Below, one piece after another: positions 12,801-23,459 of a stretch of DNA of 64,000 nt. The position numbers and the translations under genes are program-made. The stretch is taken from assembly GCA_029962745.1 (NCBI GenBank), contig CM057158.1:17332743-17396742 (forward strand), read 5' to 3'. The notes under the pieces were generated by a model that saw nothing but the letters and a program-made list of their open reading frames with translations, had not been told where the DNA came from and did no database searches. Origin of the DNA: Echinometra lucunter. Taxonomy: Eukaryota > Echinodermata > Echinoidea > Camarodonta > Echinometridae. Position 1 is the first letter of the stretch. Every line of letters starts with the position of its first letter.

Positions 12801-14886
12801 TGTGAATTATGGTGCTGAGCAATGTGTTAAAATCAGAATGTCTGGGTATTTTTTCTTAGACAGAACCATCATGAAGTTTTTGTTAATCAAATTTGATGCC
12901 CAAAGTCACAATGAACCGAACTTTCACAGGTCAAAATTTGATTATTTGAGCTTCATTTATGACCTTTTTTCTTTCTCTCCCAAAAGTTTAGCGGCAGATT
13001 TCAAGAATTTAATGTTCTTTCACTGTTACATTTATGTCTGATTCCCAGCAAGGTTTGGTAGTTTGTCTACATGTTGCTGAAAGATGTAAGGCACCTACTG
13101 CATGATTACAAAGTAGATTTCTTTCTGTCAAAATAGCAGCATCAGTAGCAGAACTGAAAATTGATTTTGAAATCCTTTTTTTTTCTTTAGAACATTTGTA
13201 GGTCTGAAGATTGGAGCAGGCCATGAGAGTTTATGTGACCTAGTGAAGCTTACAGATGAATGTCTGAGAGAATTCTCACTGCCAGTGTTCTATAAGGTTT
13301 GTGTAGAACTGTTGTGTGTCACCTCCAAAGTTAGTTGCCATAATATTACAAGTACATCGTTGGTTACAGTAGAATGGCATGACATATATTCTATACTTTC
13401 ATAAGCATGGCAATGTAAATGTTCCCATTGATTGTTAGGTCAGGTACATGTAATGCTGGTGCAGTTATCATGTGGATCGAGTATCCTGTTTATTGCCTGT
13501 GAAAGCTTCTAATAGCAAGATGATTGAGGAAACAGAGTAAATCAGAAAAAATTCCATAATCAATGTACTTTTCTGCCATTTAAATTATTCAAAGATTGTG
13601 TTCTACTCTTGGCAGTTAAGACATGCATATAGTTATATATCATGAAGGTTAAATCACCTTTGACATTTCATAGGCTTGTTCAGATATGCACTGGTAAGTT
13701 TACCACATTTTTTGTGTATTAAATGAATGGTGAGTGGTTTTGAACGACGTGACAGAGTTGCTATTGGCATATTTATGTTACGATACAAAAATGTGCTGCA
13801 CAGTATGCTTTAAAAAAAGAACCCCTATGGCCTGAATTTAAAAAAGGGTTTGAATTTCAACTATGGTTTAAACCTGCAAAAGTGCAAGAAGTGCATGTCC
13901 TCTTGTCTAATGGGTGCACGGGAAGAAGTTTTTTACACAATATGATCACTTGTGCTTATCTATGGTTTACTCTTATTTACATAGATCACAGTTTAGACCA
14001 TGGTTTAAAGTGAACTTCCTGTGTGAATTTGGGCCATAGAGATTTTAAGCATTTTACCACTGCCTATGTGAACAAGCCACGTTTTTTGCAGATATTCCGT
14101 TGCAGAATTTCCCACAAGTGCTATTTTCAGGTTATTTCCTGCATATGTTCTGCATTATATTTCCTGAAATACTGACACCACGGTTTCTCTGTTACATCAT
14201 ACAGGATCCATCATTTCATGTTTCTTTCTGCTGGTGTTTGGGAGATGTGTCATCTAGAATTGGGCCTCAAGTGCTGCAACGCCTACAGGTAAGCTGTCGT
14301 CTCAAATCTTCATAGTTTCTTTGATTCATAGTGCAACTTTACAATTTACCACAAAAATGATGAGATAACATAATTTGTGTACAAAGAAGAATCTAACCAT
14401 TGTATTTTGATACGAATATTTCCTCAGGTAAAACTCATCAAAGAAATTAGTTATGATATGGTGTCAAACCTATGGAATGTACTTATGCTATATTGTATAC
14501 CCTTGAATATTCGATTCATGTAGTTATGTCGACTCTTGATGAATTATACCTCAAATACTTGAAGGAGGCTACTTCTGAGGAAGCCTGGAGCCACTGCCCA
14601 GACATTGCGGAGCAACAGTAAGTCGCCTACTTCCAGTATTTGCACCATGTAATACATAATGAAAAGATAAATGAAAGAAATGAATGCAAGGTTTTTAATT
14701 TTCTTTTTCTATATTCTGTTTGTATGGACAGTCTTGAAGAATAAATGAGTCATTCGGGGATGACTGATTGATTGTTTTCTCTTGTAACAGGAGAAGTTGA
14801 ACAACCACTTAGGTGAACTGTCTCTAGATGTGACAGAAATCCACTGCAAGAGCGGCTGCAAGAAGTTCGTCTTTCCTCTCAGGTGA
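6807..14886 (+). CDS. USB1: U6 snRNA phosphodiesterase/3' exonuclease USB1 (six exons)
   Basis: Exons at 6807-6915, 9546-9725, 12402-12633, 13191-13296, 14205-14288 and 14791-14886 join in frame. All five introns have GT-AG ends, giving 268 residues, close to the roughly 265 of vertebrate USB1. The family is a 2H phosphoesterase that trims and caps the 3' end of U6 snRNA in the nucleus. Both catalytic HxS motifs are visible: H126-L-S128 in exon 3 and H214-V-S216 in exon 5. The N-terminus (about residues 10-40) is acidic and Ser-rich, as in the family. Exon 2 carries the conserved start of the fold (RIRSF...GNWATFVYIP). The first ATG, at 6807, was chosen because it opens the acidic N-terminal region and its exon has the phase needed by exon 2. 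Introns 1 and 2 hold several transposons. The assignment rests on motif order, length and clean splicing; no search was run. Confidence 0.93.
7803..8218 (+). mobile_element. piggyBac-like MITE, copy A (USB1 intron 1)
   Basis: The element is 416 bases, bounded by TTAACCCATTCGTGACA and TGTCACGAATGGGTTAA. TTAA target sites with CCC...GGG termini fit piggyBac. The open frame inside is conserved only because the copies are similar; it matches no domain I know. Confidence 0.82.
8688..9043. mobile_element. hAT-like MITE with CAGGGCTCTAC termini (USB1 intron 1)
   Basis: The left end CAGGGCTCTACGAAAA and right end TTTGTAGAGCCCTG are inverted repeats. Flanks CTTCAAG and CTTAACG are a degraded direct repeat. 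The interior is filled with variants of CTTGCCC and GGGCAAG in both orientations. Confidence 0.65.
9736..10155 (-). mobile_element. piggyBac-like MITE, copy B (10 bases past USB1 exon 2 donor)
   Basis: This reverse-orientation copy of the 7803 element has TTAA at both ends (left TTAACCTATTCGTGACA, one base changed). It begins 10 bases after the last base of USB1 exon 2, leaving the GTAGGT donor intact. Confidence 0.82.
10735..11329 (+). repeat. LTR copy 1, truncated (USB1 intron 2)
   Basis: It starts TGTTATGTAGTATGTGTCAA and runs to GTGCATTATATA, lacking the last 50 or so bases present in the next copy. ATAT precedes it. Confidence 0.7.
11330..12024 (+). repeat. LTR copy 2, directly abutting copy 1
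   Basis: It repeats copy 1 nearly base for base, then adds the full end CCCAACACGACA at 11981. A 43-base part of that end is duplicated once more, to 12024. The TG...CA ends are LTR-like. No primer-binding site or internal region follows, so this is a solo LTR with tandem rearrangement. ATAT follows the end, matching the bases before copy 1. Confidence 0.72.
12402..12633 (+). CDS. USB1: USB1 exon 3 with first HxS catalytic motif
   Basis: This exon encodes residues 97-174. It contains DDLHLSLSRT, the first HxS motif of the 2H phosphoesterase fold. His acts as general base or acid and the Ser binds phosphate in this family. The exon starts after a TTTTTGTAG acceptor (phase 1) and ends at a GAG/GTAAGA donor (phase 2). 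Confidence 0.92.
14205..14288 (+). CDS. USB1: USB1 exon 5 with second HxS catalytic motif
   Basis: The exon is 84 bases (28 codons, phase 0 at both ends). It encodes DPSFHVSFCWCLGD, the second HxS motif (H214, S216) that completes the active site. The acceptor is ATCATACAG and the donor is CAG/GTAAGC. Confidence 0.92.
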
Positions 14887-15758
14887 CATCGAGGGGTGAA
14901 TTCCGTGCACCTTGTTCAGGTTAGAGAAGGAAAATGACATGGAAATCTTCAATCACGTCAGAAAGTCTGAAAGAATCCTAGAGTCCTAGAGTTCCTTGCA
15001 GCAGCTGAACTTTCTCCAGGAAAGCCGGAGAGACAACCTGGGTACTTGGTCGTCAATATCTTTTCATCATTAAGCTAAGCATGTTTGGGGTGACATGTTA
15101 AAGAGAAAATTTGCAGCAGCAGTTCAGGCAGTATGAAACTTGATGTGAGCAAATCTTCTGCAACCATTTCTGTTGATTCTCACGCCTTGTTTGATGCAAA
15201 TGTTGCAGAACTTCTTCCATGCTGAGAGGTCATAGAATTTGAAGGAATTTCAGGTACCCACTTTACTTGACTTAGAGAGGTAAATGTAACTTGAAGTCTT
15301 GCCAAAAGAATCTCAGTGCAAATTGCTTCATCTATTATAGTCCTGTCACTTGTTCACTGGCCTATAAAACATCTACAGCCTGTACAACATTATATTGACA
15401 GTTCAATTTCAGGACGAAAACTATTCTGGCGTCAAGATGATAATACAGCTTTGAAAACCTCACTTACCCCTTAAACTAAAAGCTCCTATGTTCAGCCTCT
15501 CTCTGTTTGATTGGTCGGCTTAGACCATCTTTGTATTCAGAAATCCTGTGCAATGTCTTCGTAATGTCAGTTTCATGGAGGTTGGGGGAATATGGTTCCC
15601 CCATGGGACACAATGAATCTCCCAAACTTCGATATTGAAATATTTATGGGGTTTTTTTCGGTGTATACTTCTCCATTCCGTGGTTGATGCCATTATAGCA
15701 GTCAGAAAAAAAAAGTTAGGTAAAATCTTGAACAGTATAGAGAAAACGTGAGATGTCC

Positions 15759-16339
15759 TTAAGGGAGAATGTAACAGAGTCACCAGTGTGCTTTCAGTGC
15801 ATGAAGAAGAACAAGAAAGAGTAGACAGTGAAAGTTAGAGCAAAATTGGACAATCTGGCCAAGAGTTGTGAACTTTGAAGGTTTAAGTAAATCATTATTA
15901 TGACAATCCTTTAAGCTGGCAACTCCACCAGCATCTGTGATGTAATCATGGACAACTCTCCATTCATTTTGTACACAGAATTTAATATTTTCAAGAAAAA
16001 TAGAAATTCTCTTGATTTACTGTTTGAGTATGACATGGCTACATCAATTCTGCAAGCCATTTGGGAAGAATTATGGTGATTCCGGACTTGAAATTTCATA
16101 TAAATCCATTTTCTTTTTGGAAAAGTTATGCACAGAATGAATGGAGAGTTGTCCACGATGACATCACAGTTGCTGGCAAAGTTGCCAACTCAAGGATCGT
16201 CATAATAGGGATTTACTTTTTAAAATTCATAACTCTTGAACAGATTGTCTGATTTTGCTCAAACTTTCTTTGTTTAATCTTTCTTGTTCATCTTCATTCA
16301 CTAAAAGCACACTGCTGCCTGGGTTCCATTCTCCTTTAA
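15759..16339. mobile_element. TTAA-flanked inverted-repeat element with ~280-base arms
   Basis: The left terminus TTAAGGGAGAATG is mirrored by CATTCTCCTTTAA at the right. Inner arms also match: left GTGCTTTCAGTGCATGAAGA corresponds to the complement of the right arm, and both contain the sequence around GACAACTCTCCATTCATT. The two halves are diverged copies in opposite orientation. Non-coding; lies 870 bases after the USB1 stop. Confidence 0.7.
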
Positions 16340-17389
16340 ATGTGTGTAGTAATATATTGTGGCGAGAAAGCGGGGGGAGAGAAGGGAGAACAGGGTACAG
16401 GGGCGTTGTATGGGGCGGTAGTGCTGTGTCAATGTTCACTCTTGACATGAGGGGGGCATGGTTGTGGTAGGGTAAGATCATATAGGGGGTGACCCCAGGT
16501 TATGTCTCTCGCCCCACACTCCCTCACTCATGTGTCCATTCGCACACGTTCCCTCTCTCCTTTTCTTGGTAGCAAGCGGTTTTTTAGCAACAGTGGGCCG
16601 AGGATTTGTGAATGGTATGTAACTGTATGACACTCCACAATGACGATACCGAGAGCATATCTTGCAGTGCAACTCTTTTGGAGCTCTAAGGCTTCCCTTT
16701 TATTATCTAATAACTTTACACACCAACCTTCCTTGTATATCGTATATAATGTGTAACCGAACTTGTACCAATGCAGTATGCAAAGGACTACATGTTTAAA
16801 GCTACACACTTAATTTGGCCCTAACCCCTATTCCCAGTATTATTTACAAACCACGTATAAAAGTATATGGGAGCTTGGGTAAGCACAGGCATCTCTAATG
16901 TTTTGGACTATGTAACCTTTGACCCATAACAGTATTTCCATCTACTTATTAATTGGCTTGCATAATCCCTTCGTGATACAACACTCTGGGGCGGACAGCC
17001 AAGCAAACATAGCGGGCAGGGGAGTGGGACAGGTATAAGACAAAGGGGGAACTGTAACGAGCTTTACTCTGATGCCCTGCGTTATAATTAGGCCTGTCTT
17101 CTATCTCCCTTCCCTGAATGTGAACTTGACTTTGGCTTGGCTCCCAGTATGTTTATATGGAGACTCTTTGTTCCTAACTACCACTAATGGCTTAGGCCTT
17201 TTAGCAAACAATTCCAACCAAGGGGGGTAACAAGGGGCTATTGGGGACTGTTTACCGTGAGCTACCTCTGCAAACAGATTTACCTCTCTGCTTGTTGTTC
17301 CTATGTTTATAATGTAGGCTATTGAACCCTTCCTAATATGTGTAATCATAATCCTATATTTTGGGGGGTGCAGTTTGGCAGACACCCAT

Positions 17390-17735
17390 AGCTAAGAGAG
17401 GATGACAGGTGAGACGTGGGCGCTGTACGTGCGAGCTTTGTTCTGCACTGAGCAACCCAGCAGTAGTTTCTCTCCCTGTGCATCTTTCTCAGACCAGAGG
17501 TATATATATACATACCTCAGTACAAGGGGACGGCTACATGGGCCTTATTCGTGCGAGCTTTACTCTGCACTGTTGCCCAGGGGTAGTTTCCCACACTGCA
17601 GGCCACTCCCACACTAAGGATGTAGCCTCTCTGCATTACCTAGAGTTTATTTGAGGACCCTTATAGGCCTGAGTAAGAGGGATGACGGATGAGACGTGAG
17701 CACGCTCCGTGCGAGCTTTACTCAGCACTACGCTG
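17390..17735. repeat. Degenerate tandem repeat with GTGCGAGCTTT
   Basis: Three diverged units contain GAGACGTG and GTGCGAGCTTTACTC-like blocks, near 17410, 17550 and 17695. A fourth partial unit (AACGAGCTTTACTCTGATGC) is near 17050. Open frames here read through the repeat and were not called genes. Confidence 0.5.
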
Positions 17736-18198
17736 CTCTCGTACCCAAGGTGTAACCTCCCAACCTTATCTAAGCCTACTGTCCTTTGTTAATAACCCTA
17801 ATTCATGTGGACCATGGATGTATGTTTGGACACTACCTAACCCTATTTGCTATCGAGTCTGGAGTTGGGGTATGCCAATACTGTTGAGCTGTTGCCCAGC
17901 AATACGCCCCGGTTCCATAGACCCAAAATCCCTTCATGTCTGCCCCTCTCCCCCCAACCCTGAAGGGATTTGTACATGTATATTACCTAATATGATGCCT
18001 GGCTTCCCAATCTTTAAATTTGGATGCTCGTTGCTAGAAGTTGCCGTGCTCGAGTCTGCCTCGAATCTGCCTTCAGCAAGCCCTTCTATACTAGTCAAGC
18101 ATGCACCCTGGGAGAGTTATCAAAGCATTACTTCTGCTCATTAACCAATGTGCACTAACCGGGATTACTTTACCCATAGAAAGCTGTACTAAACAAGT

Positions 18199-18852
18199 TC
18201 AACTGATCTCTCCACTCCAAACACTCAGGCTGGAAATAGCCCTGCCAGGGTAAATATATCTGACCATGATCAACAGCCTCCATTGTTTTAAAGCTTCTTG
18301 AGGTATAATTACTTGCTTAAGCCAATCTCTCTCTAAGTCTACCTTATCTAATGGAGTGGAGCTGGGAGTAGGGCTGTGCGGTATTGGAAGAGTTAGTGCC
18401 AGTTTGCACAAGCTGCCATTGTCTGAGAATTGTTGGTCATTTAAAAAAGAGGTGTTTAAGCCCATTTCACTCGTGGACAAACCAGGGAAATTGAGTATGG
18501 GTATTGGTCTGGAAGTGAAGTGGTTAAATCGAGGAGAATTTTGACTGTCTTCCTGCTCTTGCAAGAGGGCTTTTTCCTTAAAGTGACATTTCGTCACACA
18601 GCCCCCTCCCCAGCTCGATACTCCTGGATCGAGGAAATTACACTCTACTACTACTATAGCACTTTTTCGACTGCATGAAACACTGACTTTAATTGTACTA
18701 CCACATGCAACAAAGTGCATAGAACACAAACTTATAACCTTATACCTCAAGTCTAAATCTCTCACTATTAACATAACGCAAAAACCCATATCGCCCAGTG
18801 TGCAGGCTTGCGGACGACTTTCTACTCTTTTTTTTTTCCAATGATAAAACAT
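18199..18852 (-). other. Unidentified 217-codon open frame in retroelement DNA
   Basis: This is the longest open frame in the window, but no domain, signal peptide or motif is recognisable. It lies just downstream, in the same direction, of the broken gag at 19014-19494. It could be a decayed part of that element or a chance opening. Confidence 0.2.
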
Positions 18853-19013
18853 GTACTCCCTAATTATTATACCAAGGGATCCTACATAAATGGTCTACCC
18901 TTCTATTACTAACAGGCTAAGCAAAAACCAAAAACATCAAACCTTCTAGTACTTTGCAACGTCAATCCCTTTATACCACCACAATCATGTACTATTGTGA
19001 ACAAGTGTTCTCT

Positions 19014-19494
19014 ACATCAGTATGGTTGCATGGCATTCGTCTGGTAGTGTGTCCAGTAGTCGGTGTCGTATCTGTGTCTCCCCGAACCCTATGCGCGCTG
19101 CGGCCTGTCTAAGTCATTGGAGAAATGCTTCTGCGCTCTCCTCCTCAGTCATCGTCATCGTCATAGAGTCACGCGCATGAGTGTATGATGATTTAGCAGG
19201 GCTAAACCGTCTCACAAACGAACTTTGTAGGTCATCAAAGTCGGTGAAAGTCAATCCGTCTGTCCAAAGTCGCGCCTGACCCTGGAGAGTCCGCTTGAAC
19301 AACTTTAAGATGGTTGTCAAGTTGTCTGTCTTCTCAGTGTCGATGTCCTGTGCTTCTAAATAGTCTCTAAACGTCATGAAGTGAGCGGTCACCTCATCAC
19401 GGTCAAGTCGGTCTCCTGAAAAACGGGATGGAAAGAAGTCAGTCTGCCTGAGGGTCCTGGTCATATTGGTCTGGGTGGTTGTCTGTGTAGTCAT
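19014..19494 (-). pseudogene. LTR retrotransposon gag fragment with in-frame stop
   Basis: The first 126 codons resemble the Ty3/Gypsy gag core: an N-terminal Thr/Gln stretch, an F-x-G-x-R block, then GQARLW and LQSSFVRRF, the usual centre of the retrotransposon gag family. A TGA at 19114 interrupts the frame. The same frame then stays gag-like for about 33 codons before another stop near 19014. No protease, reverse transcriptase or integrase follows, so the element is dead or nonautonomous. Confidence 0.65.
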
Positions 19495-20332
19495 GATGAA
19501 TGAAGGTTACTCCCAAGTCTCAACCACAAGTCCAAAGATAATATAACAAATCAATTAAACACTAGGCAATCCTACTTAAGAAAAGAATGAAAACAAAATA
19601 ACTGGTCCGCTCATACACTCAATCTCTCACATAAGTGGAACAGCAGAAAAAAAAAAAAAAAAAAAAAAAAACTGGTTTTCACTTATCCAAGCCTGACCCC
19701 AAATCCTCCCAAAAATGCAATCAAATCAAATTTGTAGTCCAAATGCACAACGAAATAACATCCCACAAGGAGACTAAAAAGATATAAAAAATTGGTTAAC
19801 AGTTTGCTCGATACAAAGATATCAAGAAAGGAAAAAATATATATTTAGTGTTCTCTCTCAAGTCCGGTCCGCGATGTGCATTCAAACTCTTGGCAGTATA
19901 GTCGTCCGGTTACCTGTTGTCATCACATTAGCGATGGATGCTTGTTCCCTGTTGATAGTGGCTGTTGATGATCCCGTCTTGCTTGTCGAGTGGTTATTCA
20001 GTCACCAGTTAGCTGTCATCTGGTATCCGGCATCAAAGTGTGGAACTGCTCGCCAAGTACATGTAGTGAAGGATCTATCTTGTGAACTCCAGTGGTCATA
20101 TGGCTGTTTCATATCCAGTTATAACAGCTTGTCGATATTCTTTCTCCGTTGTTGTCGTTGTCAAAGACAATTGAAAATTGTATTATTGAGTCCTCCAGAT
20201 GTGGTACATAAAATTACGTGGTCAGAAGATGGTCATCATGTCAGATAAGCGTTGGCCTCCTATCGTCTCCCGATACTCATTTTGATGGTAAATGAGTGCC
20301 AGTCCTGTGTTATCTCAGGAATTTTCTAATTG

Positions 20333-21011
20333 AAGCCAGGTTCTCCACCATGTCGTGTTGGGATCGGATTTATTGTTTGGTTCTTTCAGCGTAGAGAATA
20401 TATAATGTATGAAAACTCAAAGTCAGTTTAAGGATAAAGTTATAACATTTATTCAGGTGATGAACAACTCCAACATAAGGATGACAAACAGAAGTCTAGA
20501 GTCAGTCTGATGGTGACTGTACTCTGATGATGTCTTAACATTTCGGTGTCCAAGTTCTAAGTCCCCTTCCTCTAGAAAAACTTCTTCACAGGTAACATTT
20601 TGTGGGGCCTCACTTCACTGGGGTAACAAACTACTAACATTCTTATTGGTCTAAGTTATCTGTCAATTATGGTTGCTATGGGACTTTAGGGGAGTGGTGA
20701 AGGAAGATGTAATGATTGGGGTTGGTCCTGTGAGTCATCACTGGGGTCATCGTCCATGGGACAAAGAACTCATTAATGTTGCCTATATAATCTATCAGGG
20801 ATGCTTGTTTATGGTTAATAGTGTGGGGTCAGAATAATAGAGGGTCTATGTCATTTTGGAATTGGAGCTTAATCCATGCTTAGATAAAAGGGTAACAAAG
20901 GGTAGTAAAAATACAATAATGGATAATCTCAGGAAATGGGGGCAATAAAATATGTAGTCAAGAAATGGGGGCAAAGGGAATAAACAAAGAGTTGACACAT
21001 ACTACATAACA
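20333..21011 (-). mobile_element. 5' LTR plus primer-binding-site candidate, reverse strand
   Basis: On the reverse strand this LTR (21011-20351) starts TGTTATGTAG and ends CCCAACACGACA, the same family as the copies at 10735-12024. Immediately after CA comes TGGTGGAGAACCTGGC (20350-20335). A TGG start directly after the LTR is where a tRNA-complementary primer-binding site belongs. The gag fragment lies about 840 bases downstream in the same orientation. No 3' LTR was seen. Confidence 0.7.
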
Positions 21012-22027
21012 TTATTTACATACATACAAAAGTTGCCCTGGTATTGAGCAAGAAAATAGGCTGCTTGGTAGAATGCAGTAGGAAGGATGAGAGGGATAGG
21101 AAAGGTATGTGAAAGGAAGGAAGGATAGGCTGCTTTCAGGTAGGCTGCAGAGAAATGAAAGGGTGATAGTAAAGCTTGTTTGAAATGACGTGTTCGGAAA
21201 TATTTCTGCTAGTTAGGTTGCAGTAAAAGGTAGTAGGATAGTACTCATGAGTAGCGTGACAGATTTTTGAAAGTGCCGTGAAGGAGTGGCATAGGTAGAA
21301 GGGATAGGAGAATAAGGATAGAAAAAAAAATACATTTTAAATGAGGTAGTGGCAGATAATATTATTCAACTCAGTGCTATACAACGGTAGGATAAGGAAA
21401 AACATACATTAAAGAAAACCTCTACAGCCTGTATTGAGTTTTAGTAAATCTATAGATCATTCATTTTCAAGGTCTGAGTTTGTTGTCCCAACAGCAATAA
21501 TAATACTAATTAAAATGAGAGAGCATATCACAAAACCATGCAGAAAAGATGTGATCCAAAAGCCGATCTCCAAGTGTAACATCTCCAGACACACCAAAAT
21601 AAGAATGTCCAGATTAGAGAGAAATTGGGTCCCAGAAGACATAAAGAATGTGTACACGATTCCTTTCCATATTTTTTTTTTTTTAAACACCATCCCTTAA
21701 TCACGGAATGGGGCAGAAATCTCAGGACACAATCTTCGCACGTAGCTTTCCGATTTGCAATCACTAAACTTCTAGAATACATGTTCAAAAGGGGTTTTCG
21801 TTTTTTTTTTTCTTTTTAAAATTGTCACTACTTAGAGAGTTCGCCGAATACGTTTAACTAAGGAATTCCAAATTTGTCATAGTGGAAAGTGATGAAAACC
21901 CAAGTCCACAAAATATTATGAAATGATAGACCCCTCCGTGTCCTCCTTCGTCAGTCAGTAGTCACTGTTATCATTACTTGGTGTTCCCATCCTTTGCTTC
22001 TGGGAATAGAGCATCCCCCTCAATGTT

Positions 22028-22663
22028 TTATAGCTTGTAGACTCGGCTGAACGTTAGTCGTTTCTTCAATCTTCCCTTCTTATCGAACTTCTCCATCCAC
22101 GTTTTCTCCTCTATCCTCATGCAGTGATTGCTGATTACTGCGTGCGGGGATAGGGGCCCAAACAGCTCTTTCCATGTCGATTTTGTTGGGAGGTTCCTTG
22201 GCAGTACCAGATCTCCCATTGCCTCCTCCTTGTCGCCGCTCGAGTCTGTCAGCTGGCTCATCAGCACCTGTAGGCCAGCCATCCTCCCTTCCGTTGTAGA
22301 TATGCTGTCTTCGTCTGCATGCGTCTCCCTACTATTCGGGATCTGGTCCTGGTCTGAAGTTACCGTCTGCCACGACGTGCCCCTTTCCTTCTGCCTTGTC
22401 TGTTCATGGACCCTGGTGATCAGCAGCCTCGTCCTGAGTGGGAGTTGCTGCCCTTTGCTGTGGTCGGGGAAGAGGTGAGGCTTTTTTATTGGGGGTTGGC
22501 TGCTGGTCATGCACACGTGATATTTTGGTTTTCCACGTGCCAAGTCTGTCCATTTGTTTTTTGTTTTGTTTTTGTTAATTCCACAAGTAAGGATAGAGCT
22601 GTGTCTTAATATATCGTGTACCAGTAGAACATTACATCCAGTCCTATCCCAAGTACTGTCCAA
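22028..22663 (-). other. Unidentified 211-codon open frame
   Basis: The frame is hydrophilic, and its C-terminal third (from MSQLTDSSGDKEEAM) is charged. I recognise no domain. It lies between a gag-bearing LTR element and a second gag-like fragment, all on the same strand, so a retroelement origin is the likeliest reading. Confidence 0.2.
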
Positions 22664-22698
22664 GTGATTTGGATGCCTATTTCCACAAGTTAGGATTA

Positions 22699-23050
22699 GT
22701 ATTTGAATGGGGATAGAGCTGTATGGAAGATCACATTTGCGTGCAATTTTTGATTCATCGTGAAAAATAGATATCCCTCTTCTTCATCAATAGTCAATTC
22801 TAAAACGGTGGAAATTTTCCCATGTAAGTACTTGATTAAAGTCTTTCCATAAAAAACAGTCGGTGAAGAACTTCCATCCTGTCATGGAGTATTTGAGTGG
22901 GGATAGAACTGTATGGAAGATCACATTTGTGTGCAATCCTTTGATTCATCATGAAAAATAGATATCCCTCTTCTTCATCGATAGTCAATTCTAAAACCGT
23001 GGAAATTTTTCCATGTAAGTACTTGATTAAAGTCTTTCCATAAAAACAGA
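22699..23050. repeat. Two-copy tandem repeat, 190-base period
   Basis: Bases 22699-22860 and 22889-23050 are near identical, from GTATTTGA to the CATAAAA run. The second copy truncates the gag-like frame of 23047-23425. Confidence 0.75.
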
Positions 23051-23425
23051 CACTGGTGGACGACCTGGCAATGCTTTGAGAGCTAACCCAAGCACCTGAT
23101 CAGACCACTTCTGCAAGGACTCCTTAGGCCCCTGCTTGGTCGACGCACATTCGAGTTTGGCGGATTCAGGCAACCTGCCATTTTTGACCAGAGGGAAATA
23201 CACCAGCCCTGGTTCCCTTTCAAGATGAGGTTCAAATAATCCCCAGCTTTCCCTTCTAGACACTAGCTTAGCTGGTTGAGAAGGATATCCCTGGAACTGA
23301 ATCCCAGGCGTGATGGAACCTGTGGGTCCAACCACAGCTGGGGTATCCCTCTGCCTATTGGGTCTCCCCAACAGACGTCCTTTGTCAGGAAATTCCTGGG
23401 TCAGGAGCTGGTGAGTCCTGGTCAC
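23047..23425 (-). pseudogene. Gag-like fragment of a second LTR retroelement
   Basis: The last third reads KQGPKESLQKWSDQVLGLA, the pattern of the C-terminal half of Gypsy gag (a P-x-E-S-L-x-x-W/F stretch before a helical segment). The homology breaks at about 23047, where the tandem repeat begins. There is no start or end of a full gag. Confidence 0.4.
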
Positions 23426-23459
23426 ATGACATCTTACTAAGCATACAAAGTTAATTCCA

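Noticed and set aside
17689..18144. 151-codon forward open frame
   Set aside because: It crosses a degenerate tandem repeat, has no recognisable domain and no splice or start context.
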